Assembly: GCF_037478135.1 (NCBI RefSeq)
Contig: NZ_JBBHDV010000004.1
Coordinates: 221,636 to 285,635, forward strand
Source of the DNA: Denitratimonas sp037478135
GTDB lineage: Bacteria; Pseudomonadota; Gammaproteobacteria; Xanthomonadales; Xanthomonadaceae
Direction: 5' to 3'
DNA: 64,000 nucleotides
The position numbers were made by a program, and so were the translations under genes. The notes under the pieces were generated by a model. That model was not told where the DNA came from and searched no databases. It saw only the letters and a list, made by a program, of their open reading frames with translations. Below, piece after piece: positions 54,224 through 62,752 of this stretch; position 1 is the stretch's first letter; each line of letters starts with the position of its first letter.

Positions 54224-54772
54224 ATGCTGCCGCCGATCAACCTTGAAGCCTGGATCGAGGAACATCGCCACCTGCTGCGCCCGCCGGTCGGCAACAAGTG
54301 CATTTACGCCGGCGACTTCATCGTGATGATCGTCGGCGGCCCCAACCAGCGCAGCGACTACCACTGGGAAGAAGGCCCCGAGTTCTTCTACCAGCTCGAA
54401 GGCCGCATGACGCTGCGGGTGCAGGAAAATGGCGCGGCGCGCGACATTCCGATCAACGCCGGCGAAATCTTCCTGCTGCCGCCGCGCGTGCCGCACTCGC
54501 CGCAACGCGAGGCCGATTCCGTCGGCCTGGTGATCGAACGCCGCCGCCTGCCGCACGAGGACGACGGTCTGCTGTGGTTCTGTGAGCGCTGCAACCATCT
54601 GTTGTACGAGGAATATTTCCACCTCAACGATATCGAGCAGGACTTCCCGCCGGTGTTCGACCGCTTCCACCAATCCCTTTCCCACCGCACCTGCAACGCC
54701 TGCGGCCACGTCCACCCGCTGCCGCCACCCTCGCGCCAGGGCGAGCCGGACTCGCTGGCCGACATCACCTGA
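54224..54772 (+). CDS. haaO: 3-hydroxyanthranilate 3,4-dioxygenase
   Basis: Iron cupin dioxygenase that opens 3-hydroxyanthranilate on the way to quinolinate and NAD; 182 residues. Iron ligands in HWEEGPEFFYQLEG and the later PHSPQRE; RVQENGAARDI in between. Two CxxC pairs at the C-terminus (WFCERCNHLL and CNACGHVH) form the second, rubredoxin-like metal site of bacterial enzymes. It belongs with kynU and kmo nearby, though a YcgN and a DUF2058 gene lie between. Its TGA overlaps the ATG of the next gene. Confidence 0.95.
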   Translation: MLPPINLEAWIEEHRHLLRPPVGNKCIYAGDFIVMIVGGPNQRSDYHWEEGPEFFYQLEGRMTLRVQENGAARDIPINAGEIFLLPPRVPHSPQREADSVGLVIERRRLPHEDDGLLWFCERCNHLLYEEYFHLNDIEQDFPPVFDRFHQSLSHRTCNACGHVHPLPPPSRQGEPDSLADIT

Positions 54773-55260
54773 TGGCCGCACTGCGCGAACGCTTCTGGCA
54801 ACGCTTCGGACTGGAACAATTGAATCCGCCCGAATGGGAAGCCCTGTGCGACGGCTGCGGCCAGTGCTGCCTGCTGCGCGAGATCGACGACCACCACGTC
54901 AGCGTGTTTTCCGTCGCCTGCGAACTGCTCGATATCCACGCCTCGCGCTGCGGCAACTACGCACAACGCTTCCGGCACGTGCCCGAATGCACCCAGCTCA
55001 CGCCCGAACGCGTGGCGCAATTCGACTGGCTGCCCGAAACCTGCGCCTACCGCCGCGTACACCTGAAGCAGCCCCTGCCCGACTGGCACCCACTGCTGAC
55101 CGGCAGCAACGAACGCATGCACGAGGAAGGCCATTCGGTGCGCTACTACGCCCTGGGTCCGCACGAAGTAACCGAAGACGAACTCGGCGACCACATCATC
55201 GCCCGCTGGCCGCTCTCCGAAGCCCGCGCCGCTGCACAACGCGCCAAGCGGCAGGATTGA
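54772..55260 (+). CDS. YcgN/UPF0260 family Cys-cluster protein
   Basis: Small cytosolic protein of 162 residues with a conserved cysteine pattern: CDGCGQCCLLR near residue 26, ACELLDIHASRCGNYAQR, PECTQLTP and LPETCAYR. This is the YcgN family, a probable metal- or Fe-S-binding protein of unknown function. Start ATG overlaps the haaO stop (TGATG), so it is translated with it. Confidence 0.88.
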   Translation: MAALRERFWQRFGLEQLNPPEWEALCDGCGQCCLLREIDDHHVSVFSVACELLDIHASRCGNYAQRFRHVPECTQLTPERVAQFDWLPETCAYRRVHLKQPLPDWHPLLTGSNERMHEEGHSVRYYALGPHEVTEDELGDHIIARWPLSEARAAAQRAKRQD

Positions 55261-55319
55261 CCCGCGCCCGGCGATCCGGGCACCCTCATCTGTTCGTCCT
55301 CTCCAGAACATGCTTCCCG

Positions 55320-55898
55320 ATGCGCAACGCCCTGCAGGAACAAATGCTCAAGGCCGGGCTGGCCAAAAAATCCAAGCTCAACGAAGTGGTGCGCGAGCAG
55401 GCGCGCCAGCGCAAGGCCAAAGGCAAAGGCAAGGCGGACACCACGCCCGCTGATTCCGCCGATTCGGCCGCCAGCGCCCGCGTCGACGCCGAAGCACTAC
55501 GCCGGCAGAAGATCGAACGCGACCGCGCGCTGGAAGCCGAGCGCAAAGCCCAGGCACAGCAGCGCGAATTGCAGGCCCAAGCCCGCCAGATCATCGAACA
55601 GAACCGGGTCAAGGCCAGCGAACACGCCACCGCCTACCGCTTCAATGACGGCGACGCCATCCGCAGCCTGCTGGCCGACGACACCCAGCGTCCGCTGCTG
55701 GCCAAAGGCGCACTGGTGATCGTTCGCCTCGACGAAGACCACGTGATGGTCCCGCGCGCCGCCGCCGACAAGGTGCGCGAACGCCAGCCCGAATGGATCA
55801 TCGTCGACCATGCCCAAGCCGCATCCGACAACACGCCCGCCTCGGACGATGACGATTACTACAGCCGCTTCGTGGTACCCGACGATCTGGTGTGGTAA
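55320..55898 (+). CDS. DUF2058 (YaiL-like) nucleoprotein/polynucleotide-associated protein
   Basis: Highly charged protein of 192 residues starting MRNALQEQMLKAGLAKKSKL, followed by a basic and coiled-coil stretch (about 20-105, Lys/Arg/Glu/Gln-rich: RQKIERDRALEAERKAQAQQ) and a globular C-terminal half with AYRFNDGDAIRSLLADD and RFVVPDDLVW. Matches DUF2058/YaiL; function unknown, perhaps nucleic acid-related. Follows the YcgN-like gene. Confidence 0.85.
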   Translation: MRNALQEQMLKAGLAKKSKLNEVVREQARQRKAKGKGKADTTPADSADSAASARVDAEALRRQKIERDRALEAERKAQAQQRELQAQARQIIEQNRVKASEHATAYRFNDGDAIRSLLADDTQRPLLAKGALVIVRLDEDHVMVPRAAADKVRERQPEWIIVDHAQAASDNTPASDDDDYYSRFVVPDDLVW

Positions 55899-55973
55899 GC
55901 GCAGCCGGCAGCCGCCGCGGCCTGTTGCAGGCCGCTAGAATGGGCGGTCGACTCCCTGCGCAAAGACCTCGCC

Positions 55974-57263
55974 ATGCCTTCCCTGCTGCATGCTCCTGCG
56001 ACCGAACTCGATGCCCTGGCGCGTGATGCCGCCGATCCGTTGCGGCGTTTCCGCGACGAGTTCCTGATTCCGCCGCATGGCGATGGGCAGAAGCACTATT
56101 TCTGCGGCAATTCGCTGGGTTTGCAGCCGCGCGGCGCGTCGCAGGCGCTGGAGCTGGAGATGCAGCGCTGGGCGCAGTTGGCGGTGGACGGACATTTCCA
56201 GGGCGATACGGCGTGGATGACGTTCGCCGAAGGGATGCGCGAGCAGCTGGCGCAGCTGGTCGGTGCGCGGCCGATCGAGGTGGTCGCGATGAATACGCTC
56301 AGCGTGAATCTGCACCTGCTGATGGTCAGCTTCTATCGCCCCACGCCGCGGCGCCACGCGATCCTGATCGAAGCCGGCGCCTTTCCTTCGGACCGGCATG
56401 CAGTGGAATCGCAATTGCGCTTCCATGGCTTCGACCCGGCCACGGCACTGATCGAGTTGGAGCCGGACGAACCCAATGGCACGATTTCAATGCAGGCGAT
56501 CGCCGATGTGCTTGAGCGCGAAGGCCATCGCATCGCGTTGGTGCTGTGGCCCGGCGTGCAGTACCGCACCGGCCAGGCCTTCGATCTGGCGCGGATCACG
56601 CAACTGGCGCATGCGCAGGGCGCGATGGTCGGTTTCGATCTGGCGCACGCGGTCGGCAATCTGCCGCTGAATCTGCACGAAGACGGCCCGGATTTCGCCG
56701 CCTGGTGTCATTACAAATATCTCAACGCCGGGCCGGGTGCGATTGCCGGCGCCTTCGTGCACGAGCGCCATGCGCACGCCGCGCTGCCACGCTTTGCCGG
56801 CTGGTGGGGCCACGAAAAACAGACCCGTTTCGCGATGGCGCCGCAGTTCGTGCCGACGCCCGGTGCCGAGGGCTGGCAGCTTTCCAATGCGCCGATCCTG
56901 GCGTTGGCCACGCTGCGGCCTTCACTGAACCTGTTTCTGGAAGCGGGCATGGGCCGGCTGCGGGAAAAGTCGCTCGCGCTCACCGGCTATCTGGAGCAGC
57001 TGATCCACGAACACCTGGCCGATGTGCTGCATATCATCACGCCGGCCGAACCCGAACGCCGCGGCTGCCAGCTCTCGCTGCGGGTCAGTGGCGGGCGCAC
57101 GGCCGGGCGTTCGCTGTTCGAGTTCCTGTGCGAAAACGGCGTACTCGGCGACTGGCGCGAACCGGACGTGATCCGTATTTCACCAGCGCCGCTCTACAAC
57201 ACCTGGCTGGACGTGCTGCGTTTCGCCCAGTTGACCGCAGATTGGCGCGACCAGAACGGCTGA
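55974..57263 (+). CDS. kynU: Kynureninase
   Basis: PLP enzyme cleaving (3-hydroxy)kynurenine to (3-hydroxy)anthranilate; 429 residues. YFCGNSLGLQPRGA, EAGAFPSDRHAVESQ, the aspartate motif VGFDLAHAVGN, and the PLP-linked lysine K248 in HYKYLNAGPG. WWGHEKQTRFAM and LSNAPILALATL are typical. A TAGAAT lies at 55936-55941 upstream but no convincing -35. Works between kmo (60280) and haaO (54224). Confidence 0.96.
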   Translation: MPSLLHAPATELDALARDAADPLRRFRDEFLIPPHGDGQKHYFCGNSLGLQPRGASQALELEMQRWAQLAVDGHFQGDTAWMTFAEGMREQLAQLVGARPIEVVAMNTLSVNLHLLMVSFYRPTPRRHAILIEAGAFPSDRHAVESQLRFHGFDPATALIELEPDEPNGTISMQAIADVLEREGHRIALVLWPGVQYRTGQAFDLARITQLAHAQGAMVGFDLAHAVGNLPLNLHEDGPDFAAWCHYKYLNAGPGAIAGAFVHERHAHAALPRFAGWWGHEKQTRFAMAPQFVPTPGAEGWQLSNAPILALATLRPSLNLFLEAGMGRLREKSLALTGYLEQLIHEHLADVLHIITPAEPERRGCQLSLRVSGGRTAGRSLFEFLCENGVLGDWREPDVIRISPAPLYNTWLDVLRFAQLTADWRDQNG

Positions 57264-57417
57264 AGTGCAGCCACGCCACGCAATCAGCATCCTCGGCTCG
57301 CCATTGGCCTGTGCCAACCGCCGCTCATGCGCGGCTGCGGCCGCTTGTCATGTTTTCGCCCACGCCACATCCGTGCAGCGGCAAGCTGGCACCGTCCCCC
57401 ACCGATGGAGCCACACG

Positions 57418-58326
57418 ATGAAAACCACATCCCGCACCCGCCTTGCCAGCACGCTGTTCGCCCTGCTGGGCGGCATCGCTTTCGCCAGCGCTGGCCACGC
57501 CAACGACACCCCGCTGGACATCCAGGTTGAAATCATCGGCGAAGGTCGTCCGGTGCTGACCATTCCCGGCCTCAACAGCGCCGCCGGTGTCTGGCGCGAC
57601 ACCTGCGAAGCGCTGAACGACATCCAGTGCCATATGGTGCAACTGCCCGGATTTGCCGGCGCCGAGCCGATCAGCAGCGAGCAGTTCCTCGACGATATGG
57701 CGCGCCAGCTGCTCGATTACACACGCCAGCAGAAACTGCAGCAGCCGGCCGTGATCGGCCACAGCCTGGGCGGCCTGCTGTCGCTGAAACTGGCGCTGGC
57801 CGAACCTGACGCGGTCGGGCCGCTGGTGATTGTCGATTCGTTGCCGTTCTTCGCCGCCGCAATGAATCCCGCCGCCACGGTTGAATTGATCACACCGATG
57901 GCGATCGGCATGCGCGCCCAGATGCAGGCCAGCGACGATGCCGCCTACCGTCAGCAGACCGAAGCGGCGGTGCAGACCATGGCGCAGGACCCGGAGCGCG
58001 TGCAGCAGCTGGTGCAATGGGGCGTGGAGAGCGATCGCGCCACCACAACGCAGGCGATGTACGAACTGATGATCACCGACCTGCGCGCCGATCTTGCCGG
58101 GGTGCGTTCCCCCACGCTGGTGCTGGGCGCGTGGGCCGCCTATGCCAATTTCGGCCAGACCCGCGAGACCACGCAGGGGATCTTCGATAGCCAATACGCG
58201 GCGCTGCCGGGCGTGCGGATCGAACTGAGCGATGGCGGCTACCACTTTCTGATGTGGGACGATCCACAATGGCTGCGCAGCCAGGTGGGCGAATTCCTCG
58301 CCGCCCACCCGGCCGGCGACGAATGA
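57418..58326 (+). CDS. Exported alpha/beta hydrolase
   Basis: Predicted periplasmic alpha/beta-fold hydrolase of 302 residues. GGAG site before the ATG at 57418; signal peptide to about AGHA-ND. Nucleophile S116 in GHSLGG, VLTIPGLNSAAGVW (HGxx-like oxyanion loop replaced by PGLN), a later aspartate and ELSDGGYHFLMWDDP with the catalytic histidine. Substrate unknown. Followed by a LytS/LytTR-type pair 34 bases downstream, which may be in the same transcript. Confidence 0.85.
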   Translation: MKTTSRTRLASTLFALLGGIAFASAGHANDTPLDIQVEIIGEGRPVLTIPGLNSAAGVWRDTCEALNDIQCHMVQLPGFAGAEPISSEQFLDDMARQLLDYTRQQKLQQPAVIGHSLGGLLSLKLALAEPDAVGPLVIVDSLPFFAAAMNPAATVELITPMAIGMRAQMQASDDAAYRQQTEAAVQTMAQDPERVQQLVQWGVESDRATTTQAMYELMITDLRADLAGVRSPTLVLGAWAAYANFGQTRETTQGIFDSQYAALPGVRIELSDGGYHFLMWDDPQWLRSQVGEFLAAHPAGDE

Positions 58327-58360
58327 TTCCGCTGCCCTGACTGATCGAGCCTGCACGACG

Positions 58361-59398
58361 ATGCACACGCCGGAAACACGCACCCGGTTCTGGTGGGCCA
58401 ACCTGCTGCCCTGGTTGGCCTATCTGGCGATGAACCTGCTGCTGACGCGCAGCTACGGCGGCTGGAACTCCGGCGTGGTGCTGATCTGCGTGCTGTTGTC
58501 CGCTGGGCTGTATCTGGTCTCCGGCGCGATCCGCCATCGGGCACTGCGCCAGCGCTGGCTGGAGCAGGAGCTGATCGCGCTGGCCTGGCGCCTGCTGCTG
58601 TGCGTAGTGCTGGGCGCCCTGCTGGTGCAACTGGTCATCGCCGGGCTGATGCGCCTGGCGCTGGCACTGCAATGGGTCAGCCTGCCGGGCGGCAATTTCA
58701 GCCTGATCGCCACGCTGGGCTACTGGATCAACACCAGCATCATGCTGGGCCTGTGGTGCGCCGGCTGGACCGGCTGGCGCGCCTTGCGCCACGCACGCGA
58801 GTCGCGCATCGCCCGGCTGCGGGCCGAAGCCGAGCGCCAGCAGATCGAACACGATGCACTGCGTGCCCGGCTCAATCCGCACTTCGTGTTCAACGCGCTC
58901 AACAACCTGCGCGCGCTGATCCTGGAAGACCCGCAGCGCGCCCGTGAACTGGTCGGGCGCCTGTCCAACACCCTGCGCCACGCGCTGGAACACAGCCGCC
59001 GCGACAGCGTGCCGCTGTCCGGCGAACTGGCGGTGATCGAGGATTATCTGGCGGTGGAAGCGGTGCATTTCGAAGACCGCCTGCGCGTCCGGCGAGACAT
59101 CGACCCGGCGGCCGCCGATGCCCTGTTGCCACCAATGGCGCTGCAATTGCTGGTGGAAAACGCGATCAAGCACGGCATCGCGATCACACCCGGCGGCGGC
59201 GAACTGCATATCCGCGCCGAACGGCTGCCTGGCGTGCTGCGGCTGCACGTGGAAAATCCCGGCACCCTGGGCCGGGGCGGTGCCGGCCATGGTGTCGGTC
59301 TGGCCTATCTGCGCCATGTGCTGACGCGCGTGCATGGCCGCTTCGCACTGGAACAACACGGCGACCGGGTACGCGCCACATTGGAGGTTCCGCAATGA
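58361..59398 (+). CDS. LytS/YehU-type sensor histidine kinase
   Basis: Membrane histidine kinase of 345 residues: four to five hydrophobic segments in the first 150 residues, then RLRAEAERQQIEHDALRARLNPHFVFN with the phosphoacceptor H174, and the ATPase part (LVENAIKHGI, HGVGLAYLRHVLTRVHG). This is the His_kinase (LytS/YehU) class, which pairs with LytTR regulators. It overlaps the next gene, the LytTR regulator, by four bases. Signal unknown. Confidence 0.92.
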   Translation: MHTPETRTRFWWANLLPWLAYLAMNLLLTRSYGGWNSGVVLICVLLSAGLYLVSGAIRHRALRQRWLEQELIALAWRLLLCVVLGALLVQLVIAGLMRLALALQWVSLPGGNFSLIATLGYWINTSIMLGLWCAGWTGWRALRHARESRIARLRAEAERQQIEHDALRARLNPHFVFNALNNLRALILEDPQRARELVGRLSNTLRHALEHSRRDSVPLSGELAVIEDYLAVEAVHFEDRLRVRRDIDPAAADALLPPMALQLLVENAIKHGIAITPGGGELHIRAERLPGVLRLHVENPGTLGRGGAGHGVGLAYLRHVLTRVHGRFALEQHGDRVRATLEVPQ

Positions 59399-60147
59399 AG
59401 ACATCCGCCGCCGCGCCGCTGCGCGTGCTGATCGTCGATGACGCGCGCCTGGCCCGGGCTGAACTGCGCACCCTGCTGGCGCAGATCGAACAGGTCGAAT
59501 TGGTCGGTGAAGCCGAAGACGTGCCGCAAGCCTGTGCCGAAATCGCACGCCTGCACCCGGATCTGGTGCTGCTCGACATCCAGATGCCATCCGGCAGCGG
59601 CTTCGATGTGCTCGATGCGCTGGAACGGGTGCCGGCCGTGGTCTTCACCACCGCCTACGACCAGTACGCACTGCGCGCCTTCGAGGCCAATGCGCTGGAC
59701 TATCTGCTCAAGCCGGTCGACCCGGCCCGGCTGGCTGCCGCAATCGACAAGGCACGCCAGCCATCGCCGCCTGCCACCGGCACGGTTTCCGGCGACGACA
59801 CCCGCAGCGCACTGGGTGCCGAGGATCAGGTTTTCCTGCGCGATGGCGAGCGTTGCTGGTTTGTCGCCACCGGCGAGATTTCCCGCATCGTGGTCGATGG
59901 CAATTACGTGCGAGTCTGGTTCCGCGAACACAGCGCGCTGCTGGCGCGCAGCCTGTCGGCACTGGAAGCCCGGCTGGATCCGGCCCTGTTCTTCCGCGCC
60001 AACCGCAACACGCTGGTCAATCTGCGCCATATCCGCACGGTGGAACCGTCCGTCGCCGACGGCTACACACTGGGGTTGCGCGATGGCGGGCAGGCCGAAG
60101 TATCCCGCCGCCAGGCCCGCGAATTGCGCGAACGTCTCGCGCTTTAA
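59395..60147 (+). CDS. LytTR-family response regulator
   Basis: Two-domain regulator of 250 residues: receiver 8-125 (VLIVDDARLARAELR, phosphoacceptor D61 in LVLLDIQMPSGSGF, TTAYDQYALRAFEANALDYLLKPV) and a LytTR DNA-binding domain about 150-248 (IVVDGNYVRVWF, FFRANRNTLVNLRHI). Partner of the upstream kinase. Its target sites cannot be located from the sequence alone; the neighbouring hydrolase or kmo are candidates. Confidence 0.93.
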   Translation: MKTSAAAPLRVLIVDDARLARAELRTLLAQIEQVELVGEAEDVPQACAEIARLHPDLVLLDIQMPSGSGFDVLDALERVPAVVFTTAYDQYALRAFEANALDYLLKPVDPARLAAAIDKARQPSPPATGTVSGDDTRSALGAEDQVFLRDGERCWFVATGEISRIVVDGNYVRVWFREHSALLARSLSALEARLDPALFFRANRNTLVNLRHIRTVEPSVADGYTLGLRDGGQAEVSRRQARELRERLAL

Positions 60148-60279
60148 GCTGCAAGCTGAGCGCCAGCCTTGCGTGCGGCCGCGCAAGACACAAAAGCCAC
60201 AGACAAGGCCGCTACAATCGCGCGCCGCGTTTCATTTCTTCCCGGACGCCCTGCGCTCCCCGCACCGCGACTTGCCAGA

Positions 60280-61677
60280 TTGACTCCCGACTCTGCTGTT
60301 TCTCCCCACGTCACCGTGATCGGTGCCGGTCTTGCCGGCGCCTTGCTGGGCCTGCTGCTGGCGCGTCGCGGCTGGCAGGTGGACATCTTCGAGCGCCGCC
60401 CCGATCCGCGTGTGGCCGGCTACGAAGGTGGCCGTTCGATCAATCTGGCGCTGGCCGAACGCGGTCTGGACGCGCTGCGCCGCGCCGGGCTGGAAGAAGC
60501 CGTGCTGGCGCAGGTGGTGATGATGCGCGGGCGCATGGTGCACTTCGATGATGGCCGGGTGGAACTGCAACGCTACGGCCGCGACGACAGCGAAGTGATC
60601 TGGTCGGTACACCGTGGCCGACTGGTGATGACGATGCTGGATGCGGCGGAGAAGGCCGGGGCACGGATCCATTTCAACCGCCGTCTGACCGGTGTCGATC
60701 GCGCGAAGCGGCAACTGGAACTGGTCGATGAGCGCGATGGCAGCCATCACGGCCACCGCTGGCAGGTACTGTTCGGCAGCGATGGCGCAGGTTCCGCGCT
60801 GCGCGCGTGGATGGGTACGCAGCAGACGTTGGGCACGCGCTACGAAGCGCTCGGGCACAGCTACAAGGAACTGGAAATTCCGCCGGCGGCCGATGGAGGC
60901 TGGCGAATCGAACCCAATGCGCTGCACATCTGGCCGCGTGGGCGCTACATGTGCATCGCGCTGCCCAATACAGAGCGCAGTTTCACCGTGACGCTGTTTC
61001 TTCCCAACGAGGGCGAGCCGGGTTTCGACACGGTGCACGATGCGGCATCGGTACGGACGCTGTTCGAACGCGATTTCCCCGATGCGCTGGCGCAGATGCC
61101 CACTCTGGAAGCCGATTTCCTCGCCCATCCCACCGGCTTGCTCGCCACGCTGTATCTGGATCGCTGGCATCTGGAGGGCGAAGCCGTGCTGCTGGGCGAT
61201 GCCGCGCATCCGATGGTGCCGTTCCACGGCCAGGGCATGAACTGCGCGTTCGAAGACTGCGTCGCGCTGATGCGGCATATCGATGCGGCACCGGATTTCG
61301 CCAGTGCGTTCGCCGCGTTCGAGCGCGAGCGCGTGCCCGATTCGCGCGCGATCCAGCAGATGGCGCTGGAAAACTATCTGGAAATGCGCGACCACGTCGA
61401 TGATGAGGACTATCTGCTGCAGCGCGAGCTGGAACAGCTGCTGGCGCGACGCCATCCGCAGCGCTTCGTGCCGCGCTATTCGATGGTGACCTTTCACACC
61501 CTGCCCTATTCCGTGGCGCAGCAGCGCGGGCGGGTGCAGCGCGACATCCTGGTGCAGGCCACCGCCGGTCTTTCCGAGCTGTCGCAAGTGGATATGGCCA
61601 CGGTTGATGCGCAGGTGATAGAACGCCTGGCGCCGTTGCCGCAGCCCGCCGCCTGTCTGGACGCGGGCGCAGCCTGA
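60280..61677 (+). CDS. kmo: Kynurenine 3-monooxygenase
   Basis: FAD-dependent hydroxylase of kynurenine to 3-hydroxykynurenine; 465 residues from the TTG at 60280 (the frame opens upstream at 60169 but with no family support). FAD fold VTVIGAGLAGALLG, GGRSINLALAERG, RYGRDDSEVIWSVHRG and GDAAHPMVPFHGQGMNCAFED (second FAD motif). NALHIWPRGRYMCIAL also matches. A TACAAT hexamer at 60213-60218 may be its -10. With kynU and haaO it supplies quinolinate for NAD. Confidence 0.93.
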   Translation: MTPDSAVSPHVTVIGAGLAGALLGLLLARRGWQVDIFERRPDPRVAGYEGGRSINLALAERGLDALRRAGLEEAVLAQVVMMRGRMVHFDDGRVELQRYGRDDSEVIWSVHRGRLVMTMLDAAEKAGARIHFNRRLTGVDRAKRQLELVDERDGSHHGHRWQVLFGSDGAGSALRAWMGTQQTLGTRYEALGHSYKELEIPPAADGGWRIEPNALHIWPRGRYMCIALPNTERSFTVTLFLPNEGEPGFDTVHDAASVRTLFERDFPDALAQMPTLEADFLAHPTGLLATLYLDRWHLEGEAVLLGDAAHPMVPFHGQGMNCAFEDCVALMRHIDAAPDFASAFAAFERERVPDSRAIQQMALENYLEMRDHVDDEDYLLQRELEQLLARRHPQRFVPRYSMVTFHTLPYSVAQQRGRVQRDILVQATAGLSELSQVDMATVDAQVIERLAPLPQPAACLDAGAA

Positions 61678-61742
61678 ATCGCACCCACGTGCCGGAACCG
61701 GTCTGCGACGAGTTGCCGCGCTGGGGCGTATAACAGGTCACC

Positions 61743-62357
61743 ATGCCCGCGATCCCGCTCTCACTGCCCTCTTCCACCCCGCTCGACGGCGACGCCGAAG
61801 CGGCGCTGGTGCAACGCGCGCGGCGGGGCGACCACAACGCGTTTGCGCGGCTTTACCGCGAACATGCGCGCACCATCCACACCCTGGCCTGGCGCATCAC
61901 CTCCGATGCCGCCGTGGCCGAGGACATCGTGCAGGAAACCTTCCTGCGCATGCTGCGTTTCATCGGCGGCCTGCGCGCCGGCGCGCCGGTCCGGCCTTGG
62001 TTGAAGCAGGTCGCCTCGCGCCTGGCGATCGATCATCTGCGCCGCCAGCGCTGGCATCTGCAGGAAGTCGAGAGCACGGACGAACACCACTCCAGCCCGG
62101 ATTCCGGGCCGGACACGCTGAGCGAAGCGGTCGGTCTGATGCAGACGCTGTCGCCGCTGGCGCGCAGTCTGGTCTGGCTGAACCAGATGGAAGGCTGGTC
62201 GCACCAGGAACTGGGACTACGCTTCGGGCGCAGCGAAAGCTGGTCCAAATCCATCGTTTCACGGGCGCTGCGCCGATTGCGCGAACAGATGCACGACGAC
62301 GCCATCACCAATATTTCCACCCCTGCCCGCCACCACGGCACAGGTACACCGCCATGA
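61743..62357 (+). CDS. ECF-type RNA polymerase sigma factor (second)
   Basis: Sigma factor of 204 residues with region 2 about 25-90 (AFARLYREHARTIHTLAWRI, VAEDIVQETFLRMLRF, PWLKQVASRLAIDHLRRQRW) and region 4 about 130-185 (SPLARSLVWLNQMEGWSHQELGLRFGRSESW and KSIVSRALRRL). Different from the first ECF gene in the window. TATAAC at 61729-61734 would put the transcript start at or just before the ATG. It overlaps a small membrane-protein gene by four bases. Confidence 0.92.
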   Translation: MPAIPLSLPSSTPLDGDAEAALVQRARRGDHNAFARLYREHARTIHTLAWRITSDAAVAEDIVQETFLRMLRFIGGLRAGAPVRPWLKQVASRLAIDHLRRQRWHLQEVESTDEHHSSPDSGPDTLSEAVGLMQTLSPLARSLVWLNQMEGWSHQELGLRFGRSESWSKSIVSRALRRLREQMHDDAITNISTPARHHGTGTPP

Positions 62358-62752
62358 CCCCCGACCCTGTCCGCCAACACCTGCAGTCGCTGCCCGAACC
62401 ACCGCTTTCCGATGAGCTGTGGCTGCGCCTTTCGGCCCGCCACCAGCGCCGTGCCAACCACAGGCGTGTGTTGCGCGGTGCCACACTCGCCCTGGTGCTG
62501 GGCATCGGCACGCTCTGGCTGGCGCCATGGACGCCATCCGGCGGAAACGGCCCGTCGCGGACGCATCCAGCCACCACAACCAGCCCCGACACCAGTGTGC
62601 AAGCCATCGACCGCGCCCTGCAGGCCGCCTATGCGCGCGGCGCCAGCGATGAGGAAGTCGCACCATTGTGGGAAATCCGCCAGCGCATGATCGTCGAACA
62701 GCCGGCCAGCTCCACTCTTCCCCCTCTCTCCGCTACAGGAGAATCCACATGA
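62354..62752 (+). CDS. Small membrane protein, putative anti-sigma factor
   Basis: Single-pass protein of 132 residues: a cytoplasmic part of about 40 residues (LQSLPEPPLSDELWLRLSARHQRR), one membrane helix about 43-60 (LRGATLALVLGIGTLWLAP) and a short Ser/Thr/Pro-rich periplasmic part ending with YARGASDEEVAPLWEIRQRM. It lacks the zinc-type anti-sigma motif. Overlap with the sigma gene on one side and the PDZ gene on the other suggests a regulatory trio. Confidence 0.65.
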   Translation: MTPDPVRQHLQSLPEPPLSDELWLRLSARHQRRANHRRVLRGATLALVLGIGTLWLAPWTPSGGNGPSRTHPATTTSPDTSVQAIDRALQAAYARGASDEEVAPLWEIRQRMIVEQPASSTLPPLSATGEST

